Source: Aplectana chamaeleonis | Lineage: Eukaryota; Nematoda; Chromadorea; Rhabditida; Cosmocercidae | Length of the DNA stretch: 64,000 nucleotides | Assembly (NCBI GenBank): GCA_029168955.1 | Contig: JAPDOI010000172.1 | Location: 806,001-870,000, forward strand | Direction: 5' to 3' | Part shown: positions 32,138 to 44,800 of the stretch, one piece after another | How the letters are laid out: each line of letters opens with the position of its first letter | Numbering within the stretch: position 1 is the first letter of the stretch | Translations under genes and position numbers: made by a program | The notes under the pieces: model-generated | The model's database searches: none | Told to the model about the DNA's origin: nothing | Seen by the model: only the letters and a program-made list of their open reading frames with translations

Positions 32138-33236
32138 TATGGAATCTGATGCATCAAGGATCAGGAATCATGAGGAATTCGTTCAAGGGCGAGCACTGAT
32201 GGAACGTTTACGAGTGATGAATATTCCGATTCGATTTTACAAGGATTAGAAATTGCTGGTAAAGGACATACCGGAATGGACAGGGTGAGTAATGAAACAC
32301 TCTTATAATAGAATATAAGGAGGAGTAATTAAACGTACTAAAAATAGTGTGAGCAGGATTAAAAAATGCTCAGATGAAAAAAGGTCTAGAAAAATACCAC
32401 AGAAGAAATAGGATAAAACGATATAAGTCATTACAGGTATGTCAACGCAGATGATAAATTTCCGCTAACATGGCCAACACAGATAGGAAAGAAAACGGAT
32501 GTATTCTCAGTCAGCGTAAGTAAGCAAATCGAGAATTCACAAATGTAAAAAGATCAAGATACAATTGCAGGTCAAAATATCTTATGCTTATTGGAATAAT
32601 TTCCTGTCGAATGGTAAAGATGTCTTGGAGGCTTTCAACAAGAAGAACACATGTAAAATTAGGTTCATCCAGGAGAAGACAATGAGAAGTAATGAAAAAT
32701 GCAGACTATGGTAAGCAAAGTTAAACGTATTTAAAGCTGATGTGGTTAAAATGAATAAGATATTACAGCTTGTATGTGAGACATCAACTACGTCAACGTT
32801 ATCAAAAACAAGGAAAATCTCCAATAGAGATGAAGATACAAAGGGACAAACTGAAATTAGGTGAACTTGGGGTAAGTTAAAATTCAGCTTGGAAATTAGG
32901 AGAATGAAAGAAAAAATGTTATTTGATCGGCATAAATGTACATATGTTCAGATATTTGATCCTGTAGTTTTGGTAGCTAGGCTCGAAATCGATTTGACGG
33001 ACTGGAAAGGGCTATCAATGGAGTCACTAATGGATGAATGGACAAGGAAACACCTGGTGAGTGAGCAACATAGAAAAGAGTGTGAAAAAGGAATAATTAA
33101 AAGTATTAAGACCGGAGAAAAAGCGCTGGGTACAATGACTCTTCCTGGACTAGACAACAACAAGAGGAAGGCTGAAGAAGAAGTCACAGTGGACAAGAGA
33201 TGCAGAATGGAGGAAACAGATGATAATATAGAGTAA
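32138..33236 (+). CDS. Unrecognised multi-exon gene in the AT-rich insertion
   Basis: Coding-type segments are separated by short GT..AG introns. Exon a starts after TTTCAG at 32137 with ATG at 32139 (MESDASRIRNHEEFVQGRAL) and ends ...IPEWTG. Exon b begins YVNADDKFPLTWPTQIGKK. Exon c begins VKISYAYWNNFLSNGKDVLE. Exon d begins LYVRHQLRQRYQKQGKSP. The last exon contains KCTYVQIFDPVVLVARLEID and a Lys/Glu-rich end with KRKAEEE, possibly a nuclear signal. Splice phases of a-b, b-c and c-d agree. One in-frame TAG interrupts exon a (after FYKD), and the d-to-last join has no convincing intron because the local sequence is duplicated. An upstream splice donor at about 31843 could add a 5' exon. I recognise no family. 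The stop codon is 1 bp from the insertion border. Confidence 0.5.
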
Positions 33237-33240
33237 TTAA

Positions 33241-33893
33241 TCCTATTCCCCTCCTTGAGCAGTTGTACGACTGCTCACTCTTCCCTTCAGCTGTCTTTGC
33301 GGGTGACTTCAATGCTCACACGTTCTGTTCTGATCTTGATTCTGACGCCAGAGGGAAAGATTTCGAAGAATAGGCTGAGGAGTGTGACCTGGTTATCCTC
33401 AACGATGACCAGCTAACTCGTCTCAATGCCAACGGCCGACCTTCTAGCCCAGATATCTCTCTTGTGTCATCCAATCTTTCTAATGCTTTCACGTGGTCCA
33501 CATCCACGACTCTCTACAGTGATCACATTACCGTCTTTGTCTGTATTGATCTCTCTGACTCTCTTGCCCCTTACTCTGGTTTTCGTCATCGTACTTATCT
33601 GAATTTAGGCCTAGCAGACTGGACCCTGTTCAGAGATGTTGCAATCCGCCATGCGGTCGACATGGAACGGTGATGTGCATCAGAAAGAGCGCCACCTAAC
33701 AAGTGCCATCCGCAAGGCCATAAAAGCTGCAATTCCTGAGGGTCGTGTCAAGACCTTTTTTCCAAATGTTAGCAGGGAAATACTGCAGAAGATAAGAATC
33801 AGAGATGAGAAGAAAGCAGCAGACCATCTAGACCCGGAGATTGCTGTGCTGGATAATAAGATCAAGAAGGATCTGGATAAGAACAAGAAGTAG
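33241..33893 (+). pseudogene. LINE endonuclease, second half, and linker
   Basis: After the insertion the plus strand resumes with PIPLLEQLYDCSLFPSAVFA, then AGDFNAHTFCSD (catalytic region of the AP endonuclease), CDLVILNDDQLTRLN and SDHITVFVCIDLS (final His block). This completes the domain begun before 28350. An internal stop at about 33372 and frame changes near 33640 break it. The linker to the RT continues to 33893. Confidence 0.82.
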
Positions 33894-33946
33894 TGATGGG
33901 AAAAGTTCACTGAAAAGCTGGATTTCAAGGCGGACGGAACTACGAC

Positions 33947-35893
33947 GTGGAAAGTGTTGAGGAAAATTTCCGGAAAGTCCGCTCCCCGATGAGCTCCGCT
34001 ATTGAGTTCGAGGAGAACGTCTTCAAATCAGGGAAAGCGGCTGCTTACGCACTCGGCAAGAATTTTTTCATCACACGAACCAAGCGAGGCGTGCAAAACA
34101 GAGTCACGGTTAGAGAGCTGAGCCGGTTGCCGCTCATGAACGCTTCTGAGGCCTTTACTCTCACAAGTAGAGAAGGCTATCAAAGAAATGCGGAATTCGA
34201 AGGCTATCGGACCTGACGGTATCTCCCCAGCCATCCTGAAGAAGCTTCCCACGAATCTTCTACCGATCCTTGCGGATGCACTCTACCCCAAGCTTGGAAG
34301 ACAGCCAATGTGATACCGTTGCCAAAGCCAGGCAATCCCAAAGCACGGCAAAAGGCTTTCGACCAATAAGCCTATTATCGCCCGTCGCTAAATTAGCTGA
34401 AAAGTTGATCGTGGTGGACCTGGCTGATCAAAATGTGCGACAGCAGCATCAGCATGGGTTCAGGAAACTTCACTCTACTACTACTGCTCTATTGGAGATC
34501 GTGAGCTTTGCGGTCGATGGGTTCAACATGAGAAAGCCCCTGATAGCGGTGGCCGTCGCCCTCGACCTGAGCAGCGTTTGACTCTGTTAACTTGGGACTG
34601 CTGTCCGAGAAACTGCTCAAGTCGTCGCTACCATCATGGGAGAAGCGATGGATTGCAGCGTTCACGAAAGGCCGCCGGGCTAAGGCTCTGTTCCAGAATC
34701 ACGTATCCGGTAGCATTCCAATAGCAGCCGGTGTTCCGCAAGGCGGAGTGTTGTCCCCTGCCCTATTCAGCCTGTATCTTGAGGACATTCCCGAGCCTCC
34801 CAATGATGTAAAGAATGTTATGCATGCCGACGACACCACCATCATGTGCCAAGACCGTGACCTGCAGATAGCCGCTAACAAGATCAGCGCCTATCTCGTC
34901 GAGTTGAAGCTCTTCCTCGATAATATGATGCTCACAGTCTCTGCCGCAAAATCCTCTGTTTCAGTGTTCATAACAAACACCAAGGAACCCAGTGCCCATC
35001 CAGTTGTCAAATGGGATGGTGACCTGTTGCCATCAGCAAAATTTCCCAAGCTGCTTGGCCTTATTCTTGATCCGTCACTAAAGTTCCACAAAAAAGTGGA
35101 ACAGAAACAAACAGTCGTCAAGGCCAGGCTTAATATCTTGAGAGCTCTCGGAGGAACATCGTGGGGAAGCAGCCGAGAGACTATATTGAGAATATACAGA
35201 GCAATGCTTCAGCCGGCTCTGGAATATGCGGCACCAGTGTGGCACCACCTGGTGTCTGACAGCTCCTGGAATAAGCTGCAGTGTGTACAGAACGCTGCGC
35301 TTAGAATTGCTACCGGTTGTGCAAGGAGCTCCCCAATAGAACATCTTAACGCGGAGGCCTGCATATTGCCGGTCAAGAAGCATTGTGAACTCCAGGCACA
35401 GCAGATGTATATCAATGTTCTGAGACAGCCGAATCATCCGACAAAGAGAGTCATGAAGCCAATTAGAGAGAGGTCGATTAGGACGCCGTTCGCAGATGCT
35501 CCTCGTGAAGTTGATGCCCAGAGATGGGCCGACTCCAACCTGGAAAGGCTTCGTCTTCTGCGTAAGGAGCACACGCAGTTTGTTCGAGGATATCTGGAGA
35601 AGGCGGATGTGAACCCTATTTAAGAAGCAGTGCCGCCTCGGGTTTGCGAGTCCGAGTCTCAACTCGGCAGGCGAGCCAGATGTGCTCTTGCCTCGCTGCG
35701 CTGTGGTCACTCTATTCTGCTCATGTCTCGCGTCAAAAAGATCGACAGCAGCCGACCAGGCGCATGCCCGGACTGTGGTGCTCCCGGACACGACACGGCG
35801 CACTTGTTCATGTGTTCGAGGAGACCTACCTCCTTAACTACAATGGACCTTTGGACGAATCCTGTGAAGGCCGCCCAGTTCCTCAACCTATGA
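33947..35893 (+). pseudogene. LINE reverse transcriptase and C-terminal zinc motif
   Basis: The RT starts with KAIGPDGISPAILKKLP (about 34190-34245, another frame) and motif A is split by a frameshift (ALDLSS, then AFDSVNLGLL near 34565-34600). The longest intact frame (34592-35623, 343 codons) has AAGVPQGGVLSPALFSLYL (motif B), MHADDTTIMCQ (motif C, His replacing Tyr) and the thumb region to ADVNPI. After a stop at 35623 the tail has CPDCGAPGHDTAHLFMC (35767-35815), a C-x2-C-x5-H-x4-C-type knuckle, then the LWTNPVKAAQFLNL end typical of this LINE group. Confidence 0.85.
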
Positions 35894-35945
35894 CAGAAAA
35901 CCACTTTGAGATTGCAGAAGAAAAAGAAGAAGAAGAAGGCACAGA

Positions 35946-37220
35946 TCGTTGCGGCGATCTAGTCGTTGTGCGGAGTATGCGAGAGATTCTGAGTCGATGG
36001 AGATAATTATACCCTCTGGAAATCTGAGTCGAGAACTAATTACAGACCCGCTAATTGATTTTATCCTGAAGTTGCGCACCCCACTCAAATTGGTTCACAC
36101 GAAGGGTTAAAGGCACAGGGTGACACGTGTTATACAGGAGAGGTCTACTACACAATCAACTGAAAATCACGAAATTCATAGCTGAGGGTCTTCTGAGCCT
36201 CAAAAGTCACAACCTCGGAGGGCGCCGCACCGATTCCAAATGTGGGGGGGGGGCACATCTCACGGACCGAGCACACCGCTACCCTTTACCCTGGTTCGAT
36301 AAGCCAAACATATTTAAGCTCTTGACCCAAGAAGGTTCAACTGAAGATACCTAACAGAAAGCATGTAAATGAATATATGAGAAATACGTTTATTTTTGAT
36401 GATAGAGAACGCAATCAAATTCCTAATATGTGCCCCATCCTTAATCAAGAAAAGCTCTAACGGGTTGTCTCCAAGGCAAGTCATTGGCTGAAAAGGCGGC
36501 AACGCTGCATAGAAACAATAGTTTCTAGAGGTTTTGCGCTGATATGTTTATTATCAGATTTCTCAGCTATGAGCCTGGAATTCAATAAGAACGTTTCATT
36601 GTATTACGTTTCCAGTCTTCTTGCGATTTTTGGATCCAAGTTGCGTGAAACATTGTAAAAAAAACCGTAAGAGGCAATTACGTACAAATGTTGGTAAATA
36701 CAAAAATTGTACGAAATTTCAATTTATTAGTGGAAAATTTCAATTCCAGAAATCGTAGGAAAAAATTGATCCTTTTCAGGACGGAAAAAGTTTCGATTGT
36801 TTTTTGAAAAAAGTTGGTGATCATGATGGGTGGACACAGCTCTTTAGATATACTCAAAAACGGTCTGCTAGACCTTGACTTATGGTGATGACGGTGAACA
36901 GAGGAAGGAATAAAATAGATCAGGGAAAACACTCAGAACTTCAAGTATTATGTGCATGAGAAAGCCTAACTCGAAGGTTACTCGGCTAAATTATACGTAG
37001 ACGCAGTTCATCATACTGGTTCTGATAATGTGATGGAGTGAATGGAGGGCTAGGAGTTCTTTAAAAGCTGATGGCCTCGAAATGGTGGGTCGAATCAATC
37101 AAGTTGTTATAAATGAGTTGGATTCAAAGAGAATATTGCAACAGGAGAGAAGGCTTTACAGCAACCGCTCGCTGGGCGTTAAAAAGGAAAATGATAGGAG
37201 TGAACGCCAGGAGTTTAACC
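35946..37220. other. Unassigned region
   Basis: No gene supported. A G-run lies at about 36245. The rest is AT-rich intergenic-type sequence between the LINE tail and a minisatellite. Confidence 0.4.
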
Positions 37221-37230
37221 GATACGACGG

Positions 37231-37420
37231 CATAGCCGTAGAGTCGCGGGGGAGTCGCGGTAGAGTCGCGGAAGCTTCATCCAAGAAGAGGTCGCGGGGG
37301 AGTCCCGGAAGAGTCGCGGCAGAGTCGTGGAAAAGTCGAGGATCGCGGGGGAGTGGCGGGGCTGTCCAGGATCGCGGTAGAGTCCCGGGGCAGTCCCGGA
37401 GGAGTCGCGGCAATATTTCT
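37231..37420. repeat. Degenerate GC-rich minisatellite
   Basis: Repeats of about 9-12 bp built on AGTCGCGGxAG or AGTCCCGG recur some fifteen times with variation. Open reading frames on both strands here (SRGSRGRVAE-type) are by-products of the repeat. Confidence 0.8.
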
Positions 37421-38053
37421 CAGAGTAGACCTTGCGTCGAAGTTCGGGAAATCGGCCACAATTTCACTGGTCGTCGGCGTGGAGTTAAAAACAGATCGAC
37501 CAATATTGCAAGCTACCTGAGCGACCGTCTTCTTCGGTCTAGCGAATTTCGCCTTGCGTATTCAGGAGTCAGAATAGCATTAAAGCCTTTTGGTTACCTT
37601 CGAAGACCCGCGGATTCGCTTCTTGAATCTAGACTTGTCCAAGCCTCCTCAACTCACCGAATGTAATCAGACTCGCTTGATCTAGGAGAGGCGGAGAAAT
37701 CGATGCACTCGCCCTGTGAGCTGTGAACCCACAGAACCATCGGTCCAGGAGCCTTCATAGGGAAAAAAACTCGTTCTCGAGCCGTTCTTGAGAGTACGTC
37801 TACACTCTACAGATAACCTGTTCTGCGATTACTGTGAAAAAATAAGTCACTTTAGAATTCCTGCCACTGGAATCTTGAAGACTAGGGTAATCTGGCATGG
37901 AGCGTTCAGTAATCCTCTGCTCGACAATTGGCACTTTCAACTGGAAAATAAGGCCGTTTTGAGCACAGCAGTCAGGGAATGTGCGGCTAGAGGAGTACGT
38001 GCTCCTATTGCGTTTCAATTTACAGCCCGAGCCTCAACAATTAAAACGTTCAG

Positions 38054-38428
38054 TGCGTGCATGACACACATTCAACTCGAGGACAAAACGATTTTTCAAA
38101 ACAAGGAAAGCATGCGACATTCTTAAAAAGAAACTCAGACGTCGTCGGTTCAATTACCCATGTTTGCGGTACTTCGCCGTCCCAACGGCCAGAGATCTCG
38201 TCCAACCGCCTCAGATGGTGCTCGGCGAGCTGGCCGAGTCGCCTTGAAGTGTGCCGGTCGCGTCGCGTGTCGGTGTGCTACCAGTGTACCAGGGGTGTAT
38301 AGCGCTGGAGGACCTTGCAGATCGGGTCCCTGCGAATAGATTTTGCAGCATGTGCTGCTGTTTGGAGAACGTGCGACCCTTTTGATGGACGTGGCTACTC
38401 GAGTTGAATGCATATTTGACACGCATTG
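38054..38428. repeat. Repeat with terminal inverted ends
   Basis: The left end 'acacacattcaactcgag' (about 38065-38081) pairs with 'ctcgagttgaatgcatattt' (about 38398-38417). The interior is GC-rich and noncoding. It lies just downstream of the cystatin gene. Confidence 0.5.
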
Positions 38429-38719
38429 AATTTGGCAATTTTCTGAGTGAATGGCAAATCTGTTTTCTTTTTCAGCATGTTCTCGGATGTCTTCGCACAG
38501 GCCTGAGCAGAAAAATCGATTCTCGCAATATGAGGAGACGTACGGAATACAACTCTAGATTTTTTATTCTTTAAACGTGCCATATTATACATACGATAAG
38601 TTTGGATCATGGTCACTTGAATGCAAGGCCACGCTAGATAAACCCCAAGTCAATACATGCCACTCCTTATTCGGCACAAAACATAAATCTTCTCAAAAAA
38701 AGTTAATGAGAAGAATATT

Positions 38720-38815
38720 TTAGATTTGCTCTCCTGCAGCAACTTCTCTGACTTTCTTCACATTGAACTGCTCAACGTTCTGCCACGGCTTCTCCAACAG
38801 AGTGACCTCGTAAAT
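38720..38815 (-). CDS. Cystatin exon 5
   Basis: Codes for 31 residues beginning [17 protein letters not shown], with the Pro-Trp second loop, and ends VAAGEQI then TAA. Preceded by CTTTTTCAG. No clear AATAAA follows; a GAATAAGG at about 38670 is the nearest variant. Confidence 0.94.
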   Translation of the reverse strand: MYEVTLLEKPWQNVEQFNVKKVREVAAGEQI

Positions 38816-41800
38816 CTGAAAAAGTATGTAAGTTTCTCTTGAACAACCACAAAATCCCTGTTATAAACCCACAGCTCGGTTTCCGTTATCCTTCAGTTGA
38901 CAGTTGGATGAAGTGATCTCGGTAGCTAGCATATCCTTAATTGCAAATAGTCACGATATAATCTGTACCAATGGTGTCAGCCAATAAAAAGCCCAAAGAA
39001 GCGGCGCTCCCAATGCGTCTCTGCGGGTACATAAATCACGTCGCTCAAGCAGTCTCTGCCCTGCAGCAATCCAAAAAACCGAACTCTTCGTATTATTCAC
39101 GTACGCGCTAATTTTTTGCCTTATTCGATGATAGTTTTACATTGTCTTTGAATAGAATACTTGGGATACTCGTTTATAATGCAAATATCCTCTAAACGTG
39201 GCAGTCTCTCAACATTTCGGAGAACAAGGAATCCTCCTCAGGTGATTCTCAGCCTTAAGCTGTCTGGCGATTCTGCTCGTCCTCCAATTCGCGGCTCGGT
39301 TTGTGTTGCTTCCCAGGCCACGAGGCAAAACTAGTCGGAGGGGGGGGGGGCACTCAAGAAAATGAACTGATTTATCCATGAAATAAAAAATTTGTGCTGA
39401 TATCATTTGCCTAATAGCGTTATCAGTCATTCTTTTCATGAAAACTTCATGAAAATACTTTGATTTCTGATGGCGGTATCATTCATTCTTCAACTGAATC
39501 GTAAGTGGGCCCCACTAGTATTACACCTGGGCCACAGGTATTACATTCCGGGCCACTGTTGTTGCTATCAAGGCTCCTCCAGTTTGCCCGAACAGCAACA
39601 GCAGTGGCCCGGAGATTGGGAAAACGATTCACACTGTCCGGCGGCTCCGATTCCTTTTCTGATTCGGGGCAGGGCTGGGCACACGTCCCGGCATGACGAT
39701 TCTGAATATGCACCCCCCTTAGCTCGGTAATTTCTAGGCACCCCCTTATGGGAAATCGGAATCGGCCGTTTTCCGAATAGTTGAACCGCCATGATCTTGA
39801 CTTCCTGATTTTGATAAACAAGAATATAAAAAAGCACTGAATAGAGAAAATTCCGAAAATGGCAACAAAAAGGGTAGTGTAATTTCTGAACTTCAAAACA
39901 ACCCCATGAGGAAAATTTGTTAGTAGGACGGTAAGTTATTACAAAAGATAAAACATTTTCAATACAAAACAATTGAACAATTACCAACAACAGAACTACT
40001 ACTATTGCAATTATTAATGTTTTCTGTCGAATGTTTTCATAAACCTATGAAGGATTAGTTAATCTGTGTTTGATTGTTCTGATGTGGAAATCAGAACTAT
40101 TTTGTGTTGTGGAACAATGTTAGGATTCATGTGATTCGTAGGGAGTAGAAAACCCGAGTTTTACCCTCCTAGAATGCCGCAATCCCTTAAAAAATCGGCT
40201 TGCCGTGCGATACGGTGTTTGTACGCAGCTACACAGCGCACACGGGAATGGACGCGCACACAATATTAATAAAAAATGTATTTTATTACAGAACGGAGAG
40301 GAGAAAAGGATTGAAACTGAAGGAAATGGAAGATGGTAAAGGTAGTCTATTCTAGATGTACCCATTTCAGAAATTTAATGTAAATTAACAAAGTTAGAGC
40401 GAGTGTCAATATTTAGCCGTGATAAGGTTCATTCAAACGAACCTAGTTGATCAAAACTAGCATTAAACTGAGAGCAGAGGCAATTTTGAGAAAGAGGAGA
40501 ATCTGGCAAACATTTTAGCATCAATGGGACCAGTTTTTAATGTGATTTAAAGACCTTAAATCTCGTCCCGGTTTTACCCCGAAAACCGGGACAAAACCGG
40601 GACAAAACCGGGACGAGTTTTAAGGTCCTTAAATCGAATTGAATATCAAACCTATTGCTAATAAAATGTTTGCCCGATCCTCCTCTTTCTCTCAATGCTC
40701 TTAGTTATCATGTTTATGGGTGTTTTTAATCAACTAGGTTCATTTGAATGATCCTTATCACGTCCAAAAAATTCACTCCGCTCCAGCATAGTTTGTTTAC
40801 ATTAAATTTCTATACTGGATACATTGAAAGAATCCTATTTCTGCCTCCTTCCATTTACTCCAGTTTCAATCATTTTCTCCGCCCCGTTCTGTAATAAAAT
40901 ACATTTTTTAATTAATATTGCGTGCGCGTCCACTCCAGTGCGCGTTGTGTAGCTGCGGACAAACACCGTATCGCACGGCTAGCCGAATTTCAAGGGATTG
41001 CGGCATTCAAGGTGGAGTAAACTCGGGTTTTTATTCAGGGTACTTCTCATTGAGGAGGACACGGTCATTCGCTTCTTTCATAGTAACTTGCAGTCTTCAA
41101 TTTTTACAGGTGGCTCTCTTCATGAGTCACATTCTCATGAATTAAAATCTGTAGACTAGTTGTGATGCTGACTGTGCTATCTGTACTTTCAAACTGTCGA
41201 AATAATTCCTAGCCTGCTCGGATGAGTCCGGGCAGAGTAAGCAGCGTAGCGGTCGGTCATGGCAAAGTATAACAGTGATAAGAAGATTTTGATATGATAA
41301 GCCCGGTAAGCCTTGCTTCGACCGGCTCAAAATTAGCGACCTAGGCTATACATCAGTTCGCTAACCTTTTTTTGAACTTGAATGATAGTTTTTCTGGGCG
41401 CTGTCTTAGTATCTTTGCCTCGAATCGATAGCCACCCGCGTAATCAATGAACGTTGCATCAAAGAAACATGACATCACATCAATCCTTACTTGCTACAAG
41501 ATAGCAGAGTCGTGTATTCCTTCATCAAAGCAAACTTTGACAGCAACTATGAATTCTTGCGAACACAACCTGCATCTCTATCAATAATTTGAATTCTTTA
41601 AATGTTCGACTCAAAAAGCGGGGAAGAATATATGACAAATCAGAAGAATAGTGCGTATTATTTTTTTTCCTGAAATTCGACAGAACTCGCACTTCTTTCT
41701 TTTTTTTGGTGTTGGGTTTAGGCACCCCCCTTTGCCCTCTCTGCAACGTCTAATATGCACCCCCCTAAGGTTAACCGGGACGCGTGCCGAGAATCACCTG

Positions 41801-44800
41801 AGTCTTATCCGAAGGTTTGACAAGCTAGACGGCTACATATTCTTTCAGCGTGCGTTTCGAGTGCAGCATAAATAAAAAATTGAGAGCAGCAGAAGTTTCT
41901 GAAGAATCTGGTTGTTTTGTATTACGGTAGGACAGATGCCGTAAGGGTTACGGACGCGATTCGCGTACCCGCATAGGCGCAGAGAGTGCTGACTCTTCAT
42001 TGACTGACATGATCGGGACGGACTACATCAGCGAGTTCACTAGAATGATCTCTACACTACCAAGACTAAAACAAAGCTCCAAAATTTGGATTCCTCTTTC
42101 GCCTCTGTGTTCAGAAAGAACCCATATACGTGAACTTACTCCTTTCTTACAAGACGACTGTCCGAACAGCACCTGGAACACGTGACGAACTCCAACAACG
42201 ACTTGAGTTTTAACTGACAAAACCTGTAAAACTACTTCCATAACTGTTTTTCAAAGAAAACTCAAGGACGGAGTTTATCGTGAACAGTGCTTTTAGAAAC
42301 AGCAGACACACCCGAAAAAGTTGTTGAGATAACTGCGCTACTTGGGTCTTATGGCCCCTAGTACAACACTCACGCCTATGGAAGCGTCAAAAAAGAGTGA
42401 AAACTAAATTTGAGTCGAAATTTTTCGTCAGCCACGCCCATGAGCTTTCAACCCCATCCCCTCACTATACGAAAACGGTCACTTCGGCTGGTTTTTGAAG
42501 CTTCCGACGAGGTAAACGTTCCACTACACGCTGTAAGGGTCTATCGGTTTCGCTATACCAACCGTTTTCTTGCTAATATTAGCTATTTGAACCGCTCGGG
42601 CTAAACTCGTCCAATTTTACCCCTAACAAAAACAGCCGTTATTTCCGTATTTGCATGCAGTTTTCGTCGGTTTTTTCGTTAGTTTTCCATACTACTAGCT
42701 TCAGACCTTCGATTTATGACATGAAATCGATACCATTCTCGAGCGTGTCTGCTGCCTTTGAATAACGAAAGAAAATCGAAACAGAAAAAGCTTATAGAAG
42801 AAGAACTTAATCCTCAGCTCAATTTTTTGTTGTCTATAGTCCACTGGACTACCAATTTGCTCCGTAACACTGAGCTGCTCAGGAGTCTCACTCGCAGCCA
42901 GATTTCTACGGCGGAATTCCCGATACCCGCTTTCCTCAATTGCAATTTTCAGTTTGAGAATGCATGAAAACTGGCGATTAATACAAGAAACACAATGTCT
43001 TCCAGCAGGGCAACGCCACTATTCAAGTTAGCCGACCCATTCGAACGCTGCTAACCTGGCGTGGACAGATGGCAGACCCGTCCTCAACCCCGTGGATAAC
43101 CTATGAGACATTGTTGCCGGTAACAGTATAGTAACGTGGTTAACAATAGCCACTTTTTTCCTTTTCACAAATGATAATGGTGACAGATGAAGGTTGAAGC
43201 AGTTCAAAATTTTCGCACTAAGAATCTGAGTGTGAGTACGTCTCACCAACACTTTAAAGGCAGTGTTCACGATAATCTTCGATTCTGAGATTAATCGCTA
43301 AATCGATTGTTTGGCCTCCGGGTAGATTTGAAATTACGATGAATTCGAGAAAAACGCCCTAGAAAGGCAATCCTTAACTCTCACCCCACCTTTTTACTCT
43401 CACTGGAACTGTTTGTTGTGATAATGAAATCTTTTGTGGACCGGTCCCTTGCGATTCTCTACTCTCTACGGCTCCGTCATTTCCGTTGGACCCTACCTAA
43501 TACTGTTTTGCCTAAAAGATTCTTCCATTATTGAGTAGCCCCATTTTTCACCGGTGACAACCATCTCGAACATGTTCATCCAACCGGACAACTAGGCCGA
43601 GCCTGAGAATAATATCACTGAAATAAGGCGTTTTAGTGCGTTTCTCACCGTTTCTTCGTAATTTTGGTAACACTTGGTGGCCAACGCATTGTTTTGAGTG
43701 GAAAACTCGGGAACAGAAATCATCGTGAACACTGCCTTTAAGGTTCAACAATGAAGGTTACAGCCGAAAACTATGGACAGCGAAAACTTCCACACCGAGA
43801 GTAATCTTATAGTTGTGAAACGATGTGTCAATCGAAAACTATTGTTGAGATACTCGAAATTATGGGAACTAACTACAGACACGCTTTTCTCCATAATTTC
43901 GAATATGGAATCCAGGACTCACAACTTCCACTTCATTGGCACTCTTTTTTTTCGAAAATCATGCCTCCAGGGATGATCTTATGGTTATGAAACGCAATGT
44001 ACCTGGTGGGCAAAATATAGCTACAGTCCATGGCAACGGAAAAGGCAATTGTGCGGTTGCAGCTTTCCACTAAGCGTACTGTAGGTTGCGCCAATGTGGA
44101 CGCCAAAGTTGTAATTTCCTACTGAATTTTGAAGAAAAACCTTGGAAACGTTGGAAAACGGTGAGTTTTCCTAATACAGTAGCATTATCTATACACAGTC
44201 GGCGCGGAATGTACTGATACTTCGCAATCACTATTGAAGGCCGGCGCAAACTCCGTGCACGTCTGTTTCGACACATGGCACCGAGTTTGCGCCAACCTTC
44301 TATAAGGAACGCAGCATCAATATGATCCTTACATGGAGAGATACCTGTGGGCCTGACTTTCTAATACTAATAATAGTTGGGTCTAGCAAATTTTCAAACC
44401 GAAACCCTACCTTGATAGGCATCATGTGGTAAGGTCCAGCATTTGACGCATCATCATTGATTTCCTTCGCTGCTTTCCATGCTCGCGTCTGAAATTGTTG
44501 GGTTGTGAGTAAGAAACGGAAGCCGCGCACGTGGCATAGATATTGTAAGTTATCCATATTGTACCTTGTTCGTGAAAAATCTAAAGCGTGCGACGCGCGC
44601 GATCTTGCAGCCTCTGTCTGCTCTTCGCTTTCTCGCTGTCTCTAACCTGCGCTCCGCACCACCACGCGTAGCAACCATGAGAATTTCGCGTTTTTACAGC
44701 CTATATGAAGTTCGATTTTGTGTCATTTTGGGGTGCAGATATATTCAACAAAATGAAGGTACCTCTAAGGGTGACTGAATGTAATAGGTCTATAAAATAT

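Larger units (their letters stand above)
28351..33237. mobile_element. 4.9-kb insertion: permuted Penelope-like element plus divergent spliced gene
   Basis: It is flanked by TAAT (28347-28350 and 33238-33241), and removing it with one TAAT rejoins the LINE endonuclease frame. It is far more AT-rich than its host LINE. The left two thirds carry a Penelope-like ORF set on the minus strand (28576-31534). The right third carries a gene with short introns on the plus strand (32138-33236). A structured, GC-rich stretch (31560-31745) lies between. Whether it is one element or two nested insertions cannot be settled here. Confidence 0.75.
27500..35945 (+). mobile_element. R1/CR1-like non-LTR retrotransposon, decayed and interrupted
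   Basis: The plus strand carries an N-terminal zinc-finger segment, an AP endonuclease, an RT and a C-terminal Cys/His zinc motif, ending in a GAA-rich tail (35916-35938). An insertion at 28351-33237 splits the endonuclease domain; without it the element is about 3.6 kb. Many frameshifts are present. Placement between the R1, CR1 and jockey groups is not possible by eye. Confidence 0.8.

Noticed and set aside
37082..37666. 194-codon plus-strand frame
   Set aside because: Its middle is the AGTCGCGG minisatellite and the flanks show no family motif.
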